Source of the DNA: Symbiodinium natans
Lineage: Eukaryota; Sar; Dinophyceae; Suessiales; Symbiodiniaceae
Length of the DNA: 64,000 bases
Direction of reading: 5' to 3'
Assembly (NCBI GenBank): GCA_905221605.1
Contig: CAJNDS010001002.1
Span: 520,337-584,336, forward strand
This document shows, piece after piece, positions 42,277 through 53,088 of this stretch. Made by a program: the position numbers and the translations under genes. Position 1 is the stretch's first letter, and each line of letters opens with the position of its first letter. The notes under the pieces are model-generated. The model was not told the DNA's origin, did not search any database, and saw nothing but the letters and a program-made list of their open reading frames with translations.

Positions 42277-43268
42277 AGAGAGCGAGAGAGCGAGAGAGAG
42301 AGAGCGCGCTGCTGCAGGAGTTACGCGAATCCCTGCACCGGGTAGAGGCCCTCCTTTCCGGGGGGGCCAAGCGTGCAGAGAGAGAGAGAGAGAGACAGCG
42401 AGAGAGAGGGCAATGTGACTGGAGGCCCATGGTCCCGCTGAAAGATTCAATAAGGAAAGAAGGAAACATGAAAACAAGGAAATGGAAACAAGGAAGGAAA
42501 GAAGGAAGGAAACGAAAGGAAATAACGGACGAAAAGAAATGAGTACATGAAGAGCAACTAGGGAAAGAACGAAAGAAGCACCGAGAGATGGAGTCAGAGA
42601 GAGAGAGAGCGCTTCGCTGTTAAAGAAAGAAAGAAAGAAAGCTTCGCTGTTCAGCAGAAGAAGAAGAATAAGAAGAAGAAGACGTGGGGTAGGTAAAGGG
42701 GGGGGGGTAAGAGGGGGGGGGGGAAGACGAAACCAAAGACTATCAACGCACGAAGCTAATTAGTATTACAATTCTAAGCCAGTATGAATCTTGTTTTTGG
42801 TTTTTCTGTAGGACTTTTTACCCTTGCCCTTTGGTCAAGCTTTTCCCCTTGCTCTTTGGTCGAAAAGTATTTTGGGGATTTTTCTTCCATTTCATGCACT
42901 AGCTATACGGGCTATACGTAGTCATGAATTAAACCTTCCAAATTAGCCATGGAATCTAGGGTGTCATTATCCCGTTCATCCATACAATATTGTATCCTCG
43001 AAACATTTCCTACACTTCTTCGGTGGTTAAAAACCTTAACTTTGCTCTCTTGTTCAGGAAATGACCACACACACACATGGATCATAATGGGGGAGAACTT
43101 GATTGGCGGGGAGGGGGGGGGTGGGGGAAGGATGGGGAACGGTAGAGGGGGGGGTAGGAAGGGGGGTCGGGGGGTGTTCACTGCGTGGCGCGTGGCGCTG
43201 TGTCGCCGTCAGCCGGTCTGGAGCTGAGGCTGGAGGTCCTTACGGGACTGCCCGCCTGGAATGAGGAC
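38991..43268 (+). CDS. protein kinase catalytic domain spread over micro-exons
   Basis: Exons recognised by kinase motifs, all + strand and in order: 38991-39028 GAASTVYRGSL (glycine-rich loop); 39362-39411 EALCQCRHPHILEILG (end of helix C and strand 4); from 39682 PLMEGGTLA (strand 5/hinge); 40065-40123 IVRAVSFLHGKKMVHRDIK (catalytic loop); 40435-40505 SSNILMDG and ARLADFGLAK (metal-binding DFG); from 41659 VGSPGYMAPELMM (P+1 loop, APE); 41935 or 41938 to 41976 KTDAFALGVVAWE (Asp of subdomain IX); and from 43236 VLTGLPAWNEDG. The joint 40123/40435 recreates HRDIKSSNIL exactly in phase with a GC donor. The GSPGYMAPE form and ELLTG-like segment suggest a Ser/Thr or TKL-type kinase. The exon with the ATP-anchoring Lys and some others were not found. 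Substrate and regulation are unknown. Confidence 0.8.
42130..42725. repeat. purine microsatellites (GA)n, (GAA)n, (GAAA)n and poly-G
   Basis: (GA)n at 42140-42178, (AGA)n at 42226-42275, GAGAGC/GA at 42280-42305, (GA)n at 42379-42412, GGAAA-rich from 42473 to 42540, GAAAG/AGAAG at 42600-42685 and G runs at 42698-42722. All lie in the long inferred intron between kinase exons at 41976 and 43236. Confidence 0.9.
43106..43172. repeat. G-rich tract
   Basis: GGGGAGGGGGGGG-type sequence shortly before the last recognised kinase exon. It could form G-quadruplex structure. No coding sense. Confidence 0.8.
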
Positions 43269-46200
43269 GGCTGTCATAACTGTCGTGCTGGTGTAATTCG
43301 GTGTCCACGAGGGCCAGACGGTGGCAGTGCGGCAGGTCATGCTACCCATCTAATGCTAATTAGGTAAGGCTTGAGCTTTGTCAGCGAGGATAGAGAGACC
43401 TTCGTTGGTGGCCCAGCATCCTTCACACGTGTAAACTTGCGGGCTAGCTTGTGGACCTTTATCCCTTTCATGTCACCTCACACATCTGTCGTGGTGTCCC
43501 AAGGCTTTGAACGACTATGCGGTGTCAGACAACAAGTTCCAGGCTCTCGGGTGTGCCGTGAATTCACGCTTGAGAGCTGTCTGCGCCATGCCAGAGACAT
43601 CGAAGTCATGCGTTGGCACAATAGAAATGGCGCCCGCAGTGGCCTACAAAACCCTTTTTTCTTGACCTCATTCGAGGAAGCCACCGAGACACTTCAAATT
43701 TGTCAGTCTCAGTTAAGCCTCTCGAGGAGCTGTTGGTGGATGCGGTTGCATCCTGGCCACCTGCCGAGGCAAGCCACTGATTTCTTAGGGTTTGGGACTT
43801 CAAGGTTCCTTCAAGGTTTCAGCGGTTCGGGCTGCAGAAGGCCAATTTCTTAGCCTATGGGCAAGACAGTGTCCTCAACACGAAGTTGGGTCAAAACTTG
43901 TTGCTGTGCCTGATCTCACTGCCACAACACGGCCGGATGTCCCCGCACCCCTCCAGTACGCATCAGGTGCAAGCTCTCGGGGAGCATGCCGTCGGGAGCA
44001 TAGTGACAGCAGATAGTTGAGAGGCAGTGCCGTAGATCAGTCTGTGCAACTAATTACTGTAAGTGCAGATCTGACCGCGGCCGGCTGGAGGTGAAGCTCA
44101 CATATTTCGATCCCAACCAGCGTCAGAAAGTCTCTGACATGGAGCAGTCGAACTCGTTTCAGGTGGGGTGTAAGAATCTAGCCTCGCGAGCAGAACCATG
44201 TGGAGCCTCGATGAGCCTTTAGCGTCAACAAGCGACGTTAGCGACGCGTGCAACACGACCTGGGCAGGAGCATGTGCAGCGAGCCGAGGAAGCACTGCGC
44301 TAGTAGTGCTGGCAGGACTGCCCCTGCTCGGCGTAAGATTTCTGCGCTTGCGACCCATCCTGGCTCTAAAGTCAGTTCGTTTTAGAAAGGGGGTCTAAAA
44401 CATCTGCGAATGCAGCGACCTGCCGCGAGGAGCACACGGAGTGCATTCGCTCGGTTTACAGCTGCGGGCTGCGCCGCACGAGCGCGTGTCTGCAGCTTGC
44501 CGGGAGGTGCGAAGGTGGTCCGCACCTCTCCGCACACTCCTGAGACTCTTGTATCGGTGACTGCGCCGGTTTGTCATACCTTAGTGATAGCTCGTTTTAA
44601 CTTGAACGCTTCTGGTGGCAGCATGCACGGGCATCCAGCCAAGCAAGGTGGTGATGCAATCGTGTATCAATGTATCAGGTGTTCACTCTGGCCACATGGG
44701 CACATACATGCTACCGCAGCGACCCAGGCATTGAAGTTCCGTAGCCAGCGCTTATTTGCACCACGAAGGGAGGAGTGCGGTGTCCCGCGTATTATATAAG
44801 AGATCGCCTCGTAGGCACTGCTAGTCTCTAAGATTACTGAGATGAAGCCAAAATACGCCTACAGCAAGATAGAACTTCGGACTGAGCAGACTCCTCCAGA
44901 AGGTGCTCAAAACCTGCAAGTCTCCCGATTCAGTTCTCTTCGGTGTCTCTTTGGCAGCCTTTCTCAGCTTCGTGCCAACTGTGCACGAGCTGGGCTCGCC
45001 GTGCAAGAGAGCTGCACCTGGTAACCGGGGCCTGCAATGTTTTTTTTCGAGAGCTGCTGATGGGGAGGTCAGAGTCTGCTATGGCTATGGCAGCTATGGC
45101 TCCATGAAATGGACCCTATTGATCTCTTTGCTGTGAGTTACAGCATGTAGCAACTGTAGCAATGTAGCACCAGGAGGTGACCTCTAATGTCAGGTCACTG
45201 AGGTCGCCAAGCGTCGCCAAGGCTTTGCTGCGCAACTGGCCATTGGCAACGGAGAAGTTGTGTTCCGCTCTCGCTCGCCAGCATGCCCAACCTGCTGTTG
45301 AGAATAGCTCCACGCATTTCCATGCAGCATGCCAGTTTCATGCCAGTTTAGAGATGCCGCATGCTGGCTTCGCAACTGTTTCGGTAAGGGACAGCTGAGG
45401 ATGTACAGGCAATACCAGACGCTTCGGTCCTCTGAGATGCTAACCGCTCAAAAAAGGGTGACCAGCCGGTGCAAGCTACCCGCTGCAAGCATGTCACCCA
45501 AGAAAGCCCGCAGCGCGAAGTCGCACCGGCCCGGCCTGCCCCCCAATAGTCCCCCAAAGTCGGAGATGAGAAGGTGCGCTGCCTGGACCTGATTCAAGAA
45601 AATGCAAGGGGCCCAGCTTCTTGGATTCAGGGTGGGGATTAGAGTTGACCTCAGTACGAAGCAGATATACTCACAGACAGGACTAGTTACAGAGGTCTTG
45701 TAGCCTTGAAGCTCAATTTAAAGCAAAGTACTTAGCTCCGGCCCACAAGCACGATGCCCCCAAAGTCCGCACCCTAAACGCTAAGAACAAAAAAGGTACA
45801 CTCTCTCAGAGTCTCACATAAACGATGAAAGAACCAGATCCCCCCAAAAGCATCAAAGCTCAGAAACCTTCCAACTCGAGGATGCCCTGCGGCAACAGCT
45901 GCAGGAAAGGGGCCTCAGCCCTTCGCCGCGACGGGCTGGGGGGCCCGGCACTGACTCCAACAACCCCCAGATCACCACCCCTACGTAAGCCCTACTGAGG
46001 CTTCGACCCTGCGCACCAAATCCAAAAACCCGCAACCCCAAGCCCTAACCCTAACCGAATCTACTGCCCTTGTGTTTTTTTGTACTCTGCGAGGCGTAGG
46101 ACGCTGGGAGGAGGATGTCAGATGCGAACCTCTGGGCCCAATTCGGCTCTGAAGTCCTAAGCCCTGGGGTCTTGGGGTTGGGGTTCAGCGTTTCGGGCCT

Positions 46201-46396
46201 GTACGTACCCCCAGCACCTCCCAGTCAAGCGCCACTCGAAAAGCCAACCCCAACTCCAAAGCTCACTAGAATATGAGTCATCACTCGCGGACGGCGCACA
46301 GGATCTCTCACCCCAGCGACCCTCGCGGCGACCCGCCGCCGAGGCCGAGTGCCGAAGATCCACGTGCGTCCGTCCCCTGCGCGCAGCTGTCCGCAG
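43269..46396. other. no firm gene; weak exon candidates
   Basis: The kinase gene may continue here, but no exon is convincing. A possible exon from 45194 (VTEVAKRRQ, then GC) and a segment at about 44842 (KPKYAYSKIELRTEQ) are open and bounded by AG but unrecognised. A CCCTAACCCTAACC motif occurs at about 46043-46056. Confidence 0.35.
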
Positions 46397-46791
46397 GCGC
46401 TTCGCTCGGCGCTGCAGCAGAAGGAGCTGAGCCTGGTGCAGCTGCTGACCGATCTGGACCCGCAGATGCCTGGGATCCCAGGGCATGGCAAACTCCGAAC
46501 CTTCCGGAACCTTCCGGCTGATAGTTACCGAACAGTTGAACTGCAAAGAGATGGCAATGAGCAAGCTGACGAGTCTGACGAGGCATGGCAAGGTTTCCTT
46601 CGAAGCCTTTCGACTGGCATGCAATCGGCACCGATTGCCTCTGCAGGCCCTTGTAATGAAGAATGAGCTCAGCCAGAACCTTTTTGTGGAACCATTCTTG
46701 AACCTGCGCCTGAACCCATAAGCAGGCCGAGGACTTTGCCAAGCTGGCCGGTGCTCTCAATCTGGACAAGCGAGGCTTCTTTGCCAAGGAG
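46397..46791 (+). CDS. two exon candidates of an unrecognised gene
   Basis: 46397 to about 46480 reads ALRSALQQKELSLVQLLTD after CCGCAG. 46726-46791 reads AEDFAKLAGALNLDK and RGFFAKE, bounded by AG on the left and GT on the right, 66 nt and phase 0. Both look like helical coding sequence. I cannot name the protein or join the exons with certainty. Confidence 0.45.
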
Positions 46792-49700
46792 GTGCCTCTA
46801 GGTGATTTGTCACTGTTTTTGCCACGGCTAGTTCGCAGCAGTGCTTGCATTTTTCTCTTGCCGGCGCCTGTGCCAAAAACATTACCTGAGGACCTCCTGC
46901 GAGCCTTTCGCAGTGCGGAGGTGGTGCGAAGTGCTCCTGTGGGCGACCTAGCTTTTGCATCTTTGGCGCACTGTTCACCGGTCCTGCCCAGGCATCTTCC
47001 TCGGCTGCGTCGCGTGGTCGAAAGGCGCGGACGCCCCAATAAACCGGATCCCTCAAAACACACCACTTTCAAAGAGTTTCAAAAAAGTGCAATGCGAAGG
47101 GAGCAATCTGATCAAATCTCAGAGTAGCGGCTTCGAGGCTGCAGAGGGCCCCGGCACACAAGGCCGTGGTGGCTCGCGAGAGGCGGGCCCGGCTGAAACG
47201 TGGTGGGGGAGGATGGCTTTCAGATGTTTTGACAGAATTCACGGATTCAGTCATATTCAGTCATTAAGTGCCACTCGGACCCTTTGAGCTGCCCAGCTCA
47301 TCGGCTCAGGCTGCACCGCCTAGCGCTGTTGGTGCCGTGGAGGTGCGCTGGTGTTCTTGAGGTTCCGAAAGCTAGCTCCTTGGAGCTTGCGGGAATTTGC
47401 GTTCACAGGATGAAGGCGCCCCCCCGCCCCCCTCCCCACCTTTGGCCTGAGTAGGCCCTGCGGCCGGTATCGGATCAGGTGGGTGGGGGGGGGTGTCCGC
47501 CAGTCCGAACCCCGCCCACCCAAACACCTGCAGCCTATGTTGACATAAAGTGCCCGAATTTCCGCAAGAAGTGTAAACCCAACGCGCGCAGGAAAATTTT
47601 GCCAGGCTCCCCCCAAAGTTCGCCTTTGCTGCGGCGACCGCACGTGCCACCTTCGGGGTCCTAGCTTTCGCCACGAGAGCGAACCCCAAAAGGCCGCAGC
47701 ACGGGTTCTACGCCCCAGGTGTCGATCTGGCTGGTAAATGCGACAGTGTGCCTTGTTTTGCGCCGATCCAAATTTTCAAATTAGGCTCAAGGCCAGCATC
47801 AGCCATCATGCATGCACTAGGTTCCGATCAGTCGCTCCTGAACCTGGGCGCCATCAAGTTGCCCTGACAAAAACTGGAAGATGATTTGAAGCAGACTTAC
47901 TCGAAAGCAGCAGCGGTAGACCCAGCCATGGCTGTTTGATCTGTTTGTATGGTGCCTGTCCGCCGTAGTCAGCTACTTTCAAAGAGCTGGCACCAGGAGC
48001 ACGTTCTTGTTGCGTGGACCCAGGCATGCCTCTCGTAAACAAAAAGTTATGATTCTGCTGCCGCGTTCAGATAAAAGCCTTAGGGTCTCCTACTAATTTG
48101 TTGAGCCAGCAGCTTTCGTTTTTGTATTCAGGGCTTTTAGTGGAGATGCGAGCCATTTGTCTAGGCGAAGCATCGTAGACAGCTGGAACACCTGGAGTCC
48201 TGACCCCAGATGTCTTGTATTTGTCGGCGCAGCATGTCCGCGCAGGGATAAGTGCACGCCCTCATGTACATGTGAGCCGTTTCGAGTGCTTAGTCGAACC
48301 GGATGGTGGGATTGGCGGCTCAAGGTAGTTGAAGTGACCGGGTCAGACACAAGCCATGCAAATCAGCCAGCTGCGTGCTAGAGAGCTCTGTAACTTTCTG
48401 GCTGTTTTCTTAAACCTTGCAAGTGGCAGATCCGAGCATAGCCAAAGTAGACATGGACATACTGGAGCCATACGTAAATCCACATCAAAGCTGCAGCATG
48501 CGACCAACAACTCGCGGCACCGGTCTAGCGAAACAACAAAACACACCATTGCTAAAGTTCTCAAGGCAAAAGTCTTAGGTAAAGGAGAAGACAGAAGCGC
48601 CCACAGGTCTTTTTCATTTATGAACTACTCTATATATGTAATCAATCGCAATCATATGTATGTATGTGTGTATATATATATGTCTAGACCTTTATGTGTA
48701 TGTATATTGCAAGCATAATTTCTGGTAGAGAGGCTTGAACCTGAGCCACCATGCACATACCTCACAATTTGCACCATGAGCTCAAAGCGCCCTCATGACG
48801 AGCAGCTCTGAGTCCAAATGGCGGATCGAAGTCGAGGCGAGCTTCATAAAAGCCTGGCCAGTGTTCATCACCGCCTTCCTCTTCAATATCGTCTTCACCT
48901 TGAGGTGCCTTTCCAGTCGAAACGCTAGGTTTCTGGCTGCTAGTCGTGGAGGGTTGCTCGTTTGCTCATGGGCCCTCTTCGCAGAGTTCGGACCAGGCCT
49001 TTCGTTTTTTTTTTGACCCTTCAACTTAGCATCTTGAGACATGCTCAGCCTTGCAGCTGTTTCCGAGGCATACTATGAGTGATGGCATGATTATAGACAT
49101 TCTTTCTAAGTAGGGCAACCAGTTGTTGAGCTCATCTTTGAGTAGCAGTATCTTACGTAGTCTTCGTGCTTGCTGATAACTGCTGACTTGATGAGAAGTA
49201 CAACTGCCCACCAAGGCATATGTTGATGGACCCGGTGCTACGGTCATTCATCAAGTGCGACCAAGCTGGTCCCGGCCAAGATTTCTCAGGCAGGTACTTA
49301 GGAAGTGCGAGTGGAACCAGAAAGGTTTCAGTAGCAGCCGGACTTCCCCTCCTGCTTGAGGCAGCTCCTTCTGCAGTGACAAGAAGTATGTCGTGCAATC
49401 TGCGGTGAGACAGTCAGCCATGCTGTCAGCCACGGAAGGCTGGCAGCAGAGAGATGAAGCTTTGTTTGGTGCTGTCATGGGTACAGAATACATACTCCGG
49501 TGTATCATCATAAGTTGTCCTATGTGCACCTGTACACCTTGCTAATATACATAAGAATGATGCAAAATATAACATATTTTAAGACGTGTGGAACATGTGT
49601 CACTTCATATACCAATTATTGGTGCAAGTAACTATGATGCACCTGTGTTGCTTCTGTTGCACCCCACCCAGCACCAGCCGCGCACATGCGAGCATCCATG

Positions 49701-51214
49701 CTGAAGTCTACTGTGCCGTGTAAGCTCGAGGAAGCAAGTTGCTCCAGGAGGGTTTCGTAAGGCTCTTCACAGACTGCAACCGCTGGAGAAGCCAAGCCGA
49801 GACATGCTCTGGGTCTCTTCACCTCCAGTGCCTGCCGAATGCAGGTCGCCAAAATTGCTGAGCTCCCTCAAGCTCCAAACCCGGACCCCTGGACGCAGAG
49901 CTTCTCCAACCGAAAGCCTAGACTACAAGCTTCGCAAGCTGGGAGACTGAAGTGCGAACCCTGCTCAAAATTCAATCCCATGGTCTTGGAGGGCCTACTT
50001 TTGGGGTACTTTTGTGTGGTACCTTCTTTTGTGTGGGCTGGCACTGCTCAGGTCTGCTGGTTCTCTGGTCTGCCGTTCCTCTGGTCTCATGAACCGTGGT
50101 TCCTTGGTCTGCTGCTCTCCGAGCCTGTTTCGCCCAGCCCCGTGCAACCGACGGCAAGGAAATTAAATGGAAAACGCCAGCGACAAACAGGCTGAACAAA
50201 TGGAGACGCTGAGATCAGCTTTTTAAGCAGCCTGTGGCGCCACGATACAAAAGGAAGTCTGCCATTGAAAAAACCACGACAAATAAAGTCAGAAGATGGA
50301 AGCATTGAGAACAAACGTGCAAATCCGGATCAATTTCCAACACCCAGCGAAGCACGCGAGCCTTCTTCAAAACAGTGACTAACATGATATTGTTGTCTTG
50401 TATGTTACTGAACTGAGAATGGGGGAACGTTGCACCCAAGCGATGCTTCAGATCTGCGTGAAGGCCTTATAGTGCGCCAGACAAGTTGTGGAAAGTGAAT
50501 ATGAAGAGTCTTTAACATCATTGTGTGCTTGTAAAGTAGGCGTTCTGGGACGTATACTAAGTTGTGAAATGGGTTTTCTGGTTTTAGATTGGGCGTTCTG
50601 GTTGAAAAGGGTGGAAATCCTCCCCCCCCCAACCCCCGTAATCCAACCCCAACCCCCCCCAGCCCCCCAACCCCCTCAGCCCCCCAACCCCCCGCGTGCT
50701 TTTATCAGCCGAGCACCCTCAAGCTTTTTTGGCAAACGGAGGTGGCATGGCTGCCCATCATTCTGTTTGCAAGATTAAATGCTAGCCCGGTATGGAAAGG
50801 AGATCCGGGGCCGCGCGGACCATTCTGTTTGAGCAAATGGGGGGCGGGGGGGGGGGAGGGAGGGGGGGCGTCCCGCCCACCCCGTGTGTTTTTTTGGTAA
50901 TGATAGATAGATCATGTGTTTTGTTTTTACATTATTTTATTTGTAGACTTTGGAGGCACCTCTCCGTCGGACGTTGCGCAAGGGAGGGTGAACGCGTGAA
51001 GAGGGTCCGGTCTGAAGGGGCCATAAGAAAGTCCATCGCGCATTCGGACCAGTATGCAAGGGGTCTGCCCTAAAACCGCAGACCCGCAACCCTCACCTTG
51101 AGATGTTCCCCCTTATACTAGCAGTCCTTGATGGGATTTTTGTACCGCCAGTATCATCCCCATTAAGGACTTTTACAAAAAGGGGAAGATCCCAGCCTTC
51201 ACCTTTTGTTGCAG
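46792..51214. other. no recognised gene
   Basis: Open frames are short and overlapping on both strands. A frame at 48795-49016 includes a hydrophobic stretch (WPVFITAFLFNIVF) but lacks other support. AT-rich simple sequence lies near 48650-48700. C-rich CCCCAACCCCC-type sequence at 50620-50700 and G runs at 50838-50872 precede the MFS gene. Early exons of that transporter may be hidden in the last 300 bases. Confidence 0.4.
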
Positions 51215-52794
51215 GCATACTGAGCATGTTCGTGGTTCCGGTGATCGGGGCGGTCAGCGATCGACACGGAAGGCTACCGGCTTTGCGAACCTCCATCCTG
51301 GCCACGTTCCTGTCCCTCGGATCCGAGGACCCTAAGCCTTCTCAGCTGAAATCCTACGTAATTCAGGGGTTTGTTCCCCACCCTCGGTGTGGGGTTGCTA
51401 GATTCTAAACTCACTCTTCTCCTCGCCCGGAACTCTTCTCCTCGCCCGGTCTACTCCTCGCTCATCCCTGGAGTGCGCAACCTAAAGTGCAGAGTCTTCC
51501 TAGGGTGCCCAACCCCAGAGTGTCCCCGGAGTGCCCAGCCCCAGGGTCTTCTCCATGGAGTGCCCGCCACCAGAGGCCCAACCCCAGTGTCTCCCTAGAG
51601 TGCGAGTCTCCCTCGAGTGCCCAGCCCCAGAGTGTTGCTGGAGTGCCCAACCCCAGAGTATCTCTAGCAAGAGAGGGTGGGGATGTTCGAGGTAAAGTAA
51701 TTTAAGTGATTGGACCTCCATGACTCCATTGGCCAAGGTTTCTTCTCCTGAACTTGGCCAGCAAGGATGTGATCGCTCTGAGGTTTCTCGCGTTTGCTTG
51801 TTCCAGCGCTTCCGGAGCCTTCTTCCCAACGTTCCATGCAATCCTCGGGGACTGTGGCGGAAATCGGAGCGTGTCGTTTACGGTGAAAATCATTTTTGCA
51901 CATGCTGGGCAGCTCATAGGATGGATTATCGGTGTGGCGATCTTGCGGCAAGAGTTCGTGGACTACACCTTCATGTGGGTAGCATTGCTGGCGATTTTTG
52001 CCTTCGGGTCGGTCGTTGCCTGCCGCATTCAGGAGTCTCGACCTGTCGCACCGACAGGTCATTCATCGTCCTCTCCGAATGTGTTTGCAGCGCTGTACTT
52101 AGCCATACAGAATCCATTTTTGCTGCGGTGGTGCATTGCCAAGTTCCTGGCGTTGTTCGGGCTCAGTGTGATGTCACTTCTTAAGAGCTTTGTGCTGTCA
52201 GCATACGACTGGCGCCAGGGCACGCTGGAAGGTGCCATGGGCGTGTTCTTCGTCATAAGCGCGACATCCACCCTTGCAGGGCCCTGGTTTGTTGACCGGT
52301 ACTCTGTGGAGACCGTCGTGGAACGATGCACTCTGATGGGGGCAATATCCCTGTCGATGCTGCTCTTTGCGCCCTTGGGATCCCTCTTCTGCGCCGGCGC
52401 CGCCTTTATCCAGGCTGCCGGGGCTTGTACAATCGCGGCGTCCTCGGCTCTCTTGGCTGAGCGCTTCACAGAGGACCAGGGCAAGGCCCAGTCTGTCGTG
52501 GTGGCCATTGCTGGAGGGGCCTCTAATCTGGGGAGTCTTCTCTACTCCTGGCTCTACGATGCCAAGGCGGAGGGTGTAGCACAAGCCCAGCCCTTTGCGG
52601 TAGCCATGGTGATGGGTTGGGCCGCCTACTGCACGCTGCTCTCGGCCCTAGCCAGCCCTTCGCAGCCTTCCCAGCCTTCGCACAGGCAGAGCTCGATGCA
52701 GGAGCAGGCTCGATTGTTTCAGCCCGACGATCCAAAGAGTGTCGTCATGGGAAGACGCCACAGTTTCGACCTGGAGGATGGCGGCTTACTCTAG
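51215..52794 (+). CDS. major facilitator superfamily (MFS) transporter
   Basis: Exon 51215 to about 51320 encodes ILSMFVVPVIGAVSDRHGRL, containing MFS motif A (G-x3-D-R-x-G-R) between helices 2 and 3. The last exon, 51738-52794, encodes about 350 residues with repeated hydrophobic helices (for example FVDYTFMWVALLAIFAFGSV and MGVFFVISATSTLAGPWF), a central cytoplasmic loop (RIQESRPVAPTG) and a hydrophilic tail ending RRHSFDLEDGGLL before TAG at 52792. It transports an unknown solute across a membrane; the layout resembles TetA/HIAT1-like porters. The first helices are not located. The donor of the first exon and its phase with 51738 are unresolved, so another small exon probably lies between. 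Confidence 0.78.
51470..51665. repeat. degenerate minisatellite GAGTGCCCAACCCCA
   Basis: About seven imperfect copies of a unit of roughly 20-25 bp containing GGAGTGCCCA(A/G)CCCCAG, in the intron before the last MFS exon. Confidence 0.8.
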
Positions 52795-53088
52795 AAAATC
52801 AGGGACACACGACGCTCATGCGACGCTCATGTGACAGCCCTGATTTAAACAATGTCAAAAAAGGCAGACCGCTGATGTCTGTCACTGAGGTCCAGGCTCT
52901 TCCAGTCTGAGGAGGAGTTGGGCCGAGTTTGTGACCGGTTTGTGTGCGTGCAGTTTGCATTCCTCATTGCATTCAAGCCCTTGACCTTGGCAGGGCTGCA
53001 ATGCACAAGGGGGAGGTTAGGTTATGAGTTCTGGGAGACACGAGTGACGCGCTTTCCTCTCAATGCTGCAATGACTGCTTTTTCCAAG

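Noticed and set aside
48795-49016. 73-codon ORF with a hydrophobic segment
   Set aside because: A single hydrophobic stretch ending in a T-run-encoded FFF; no homologue recognised and no exon context.
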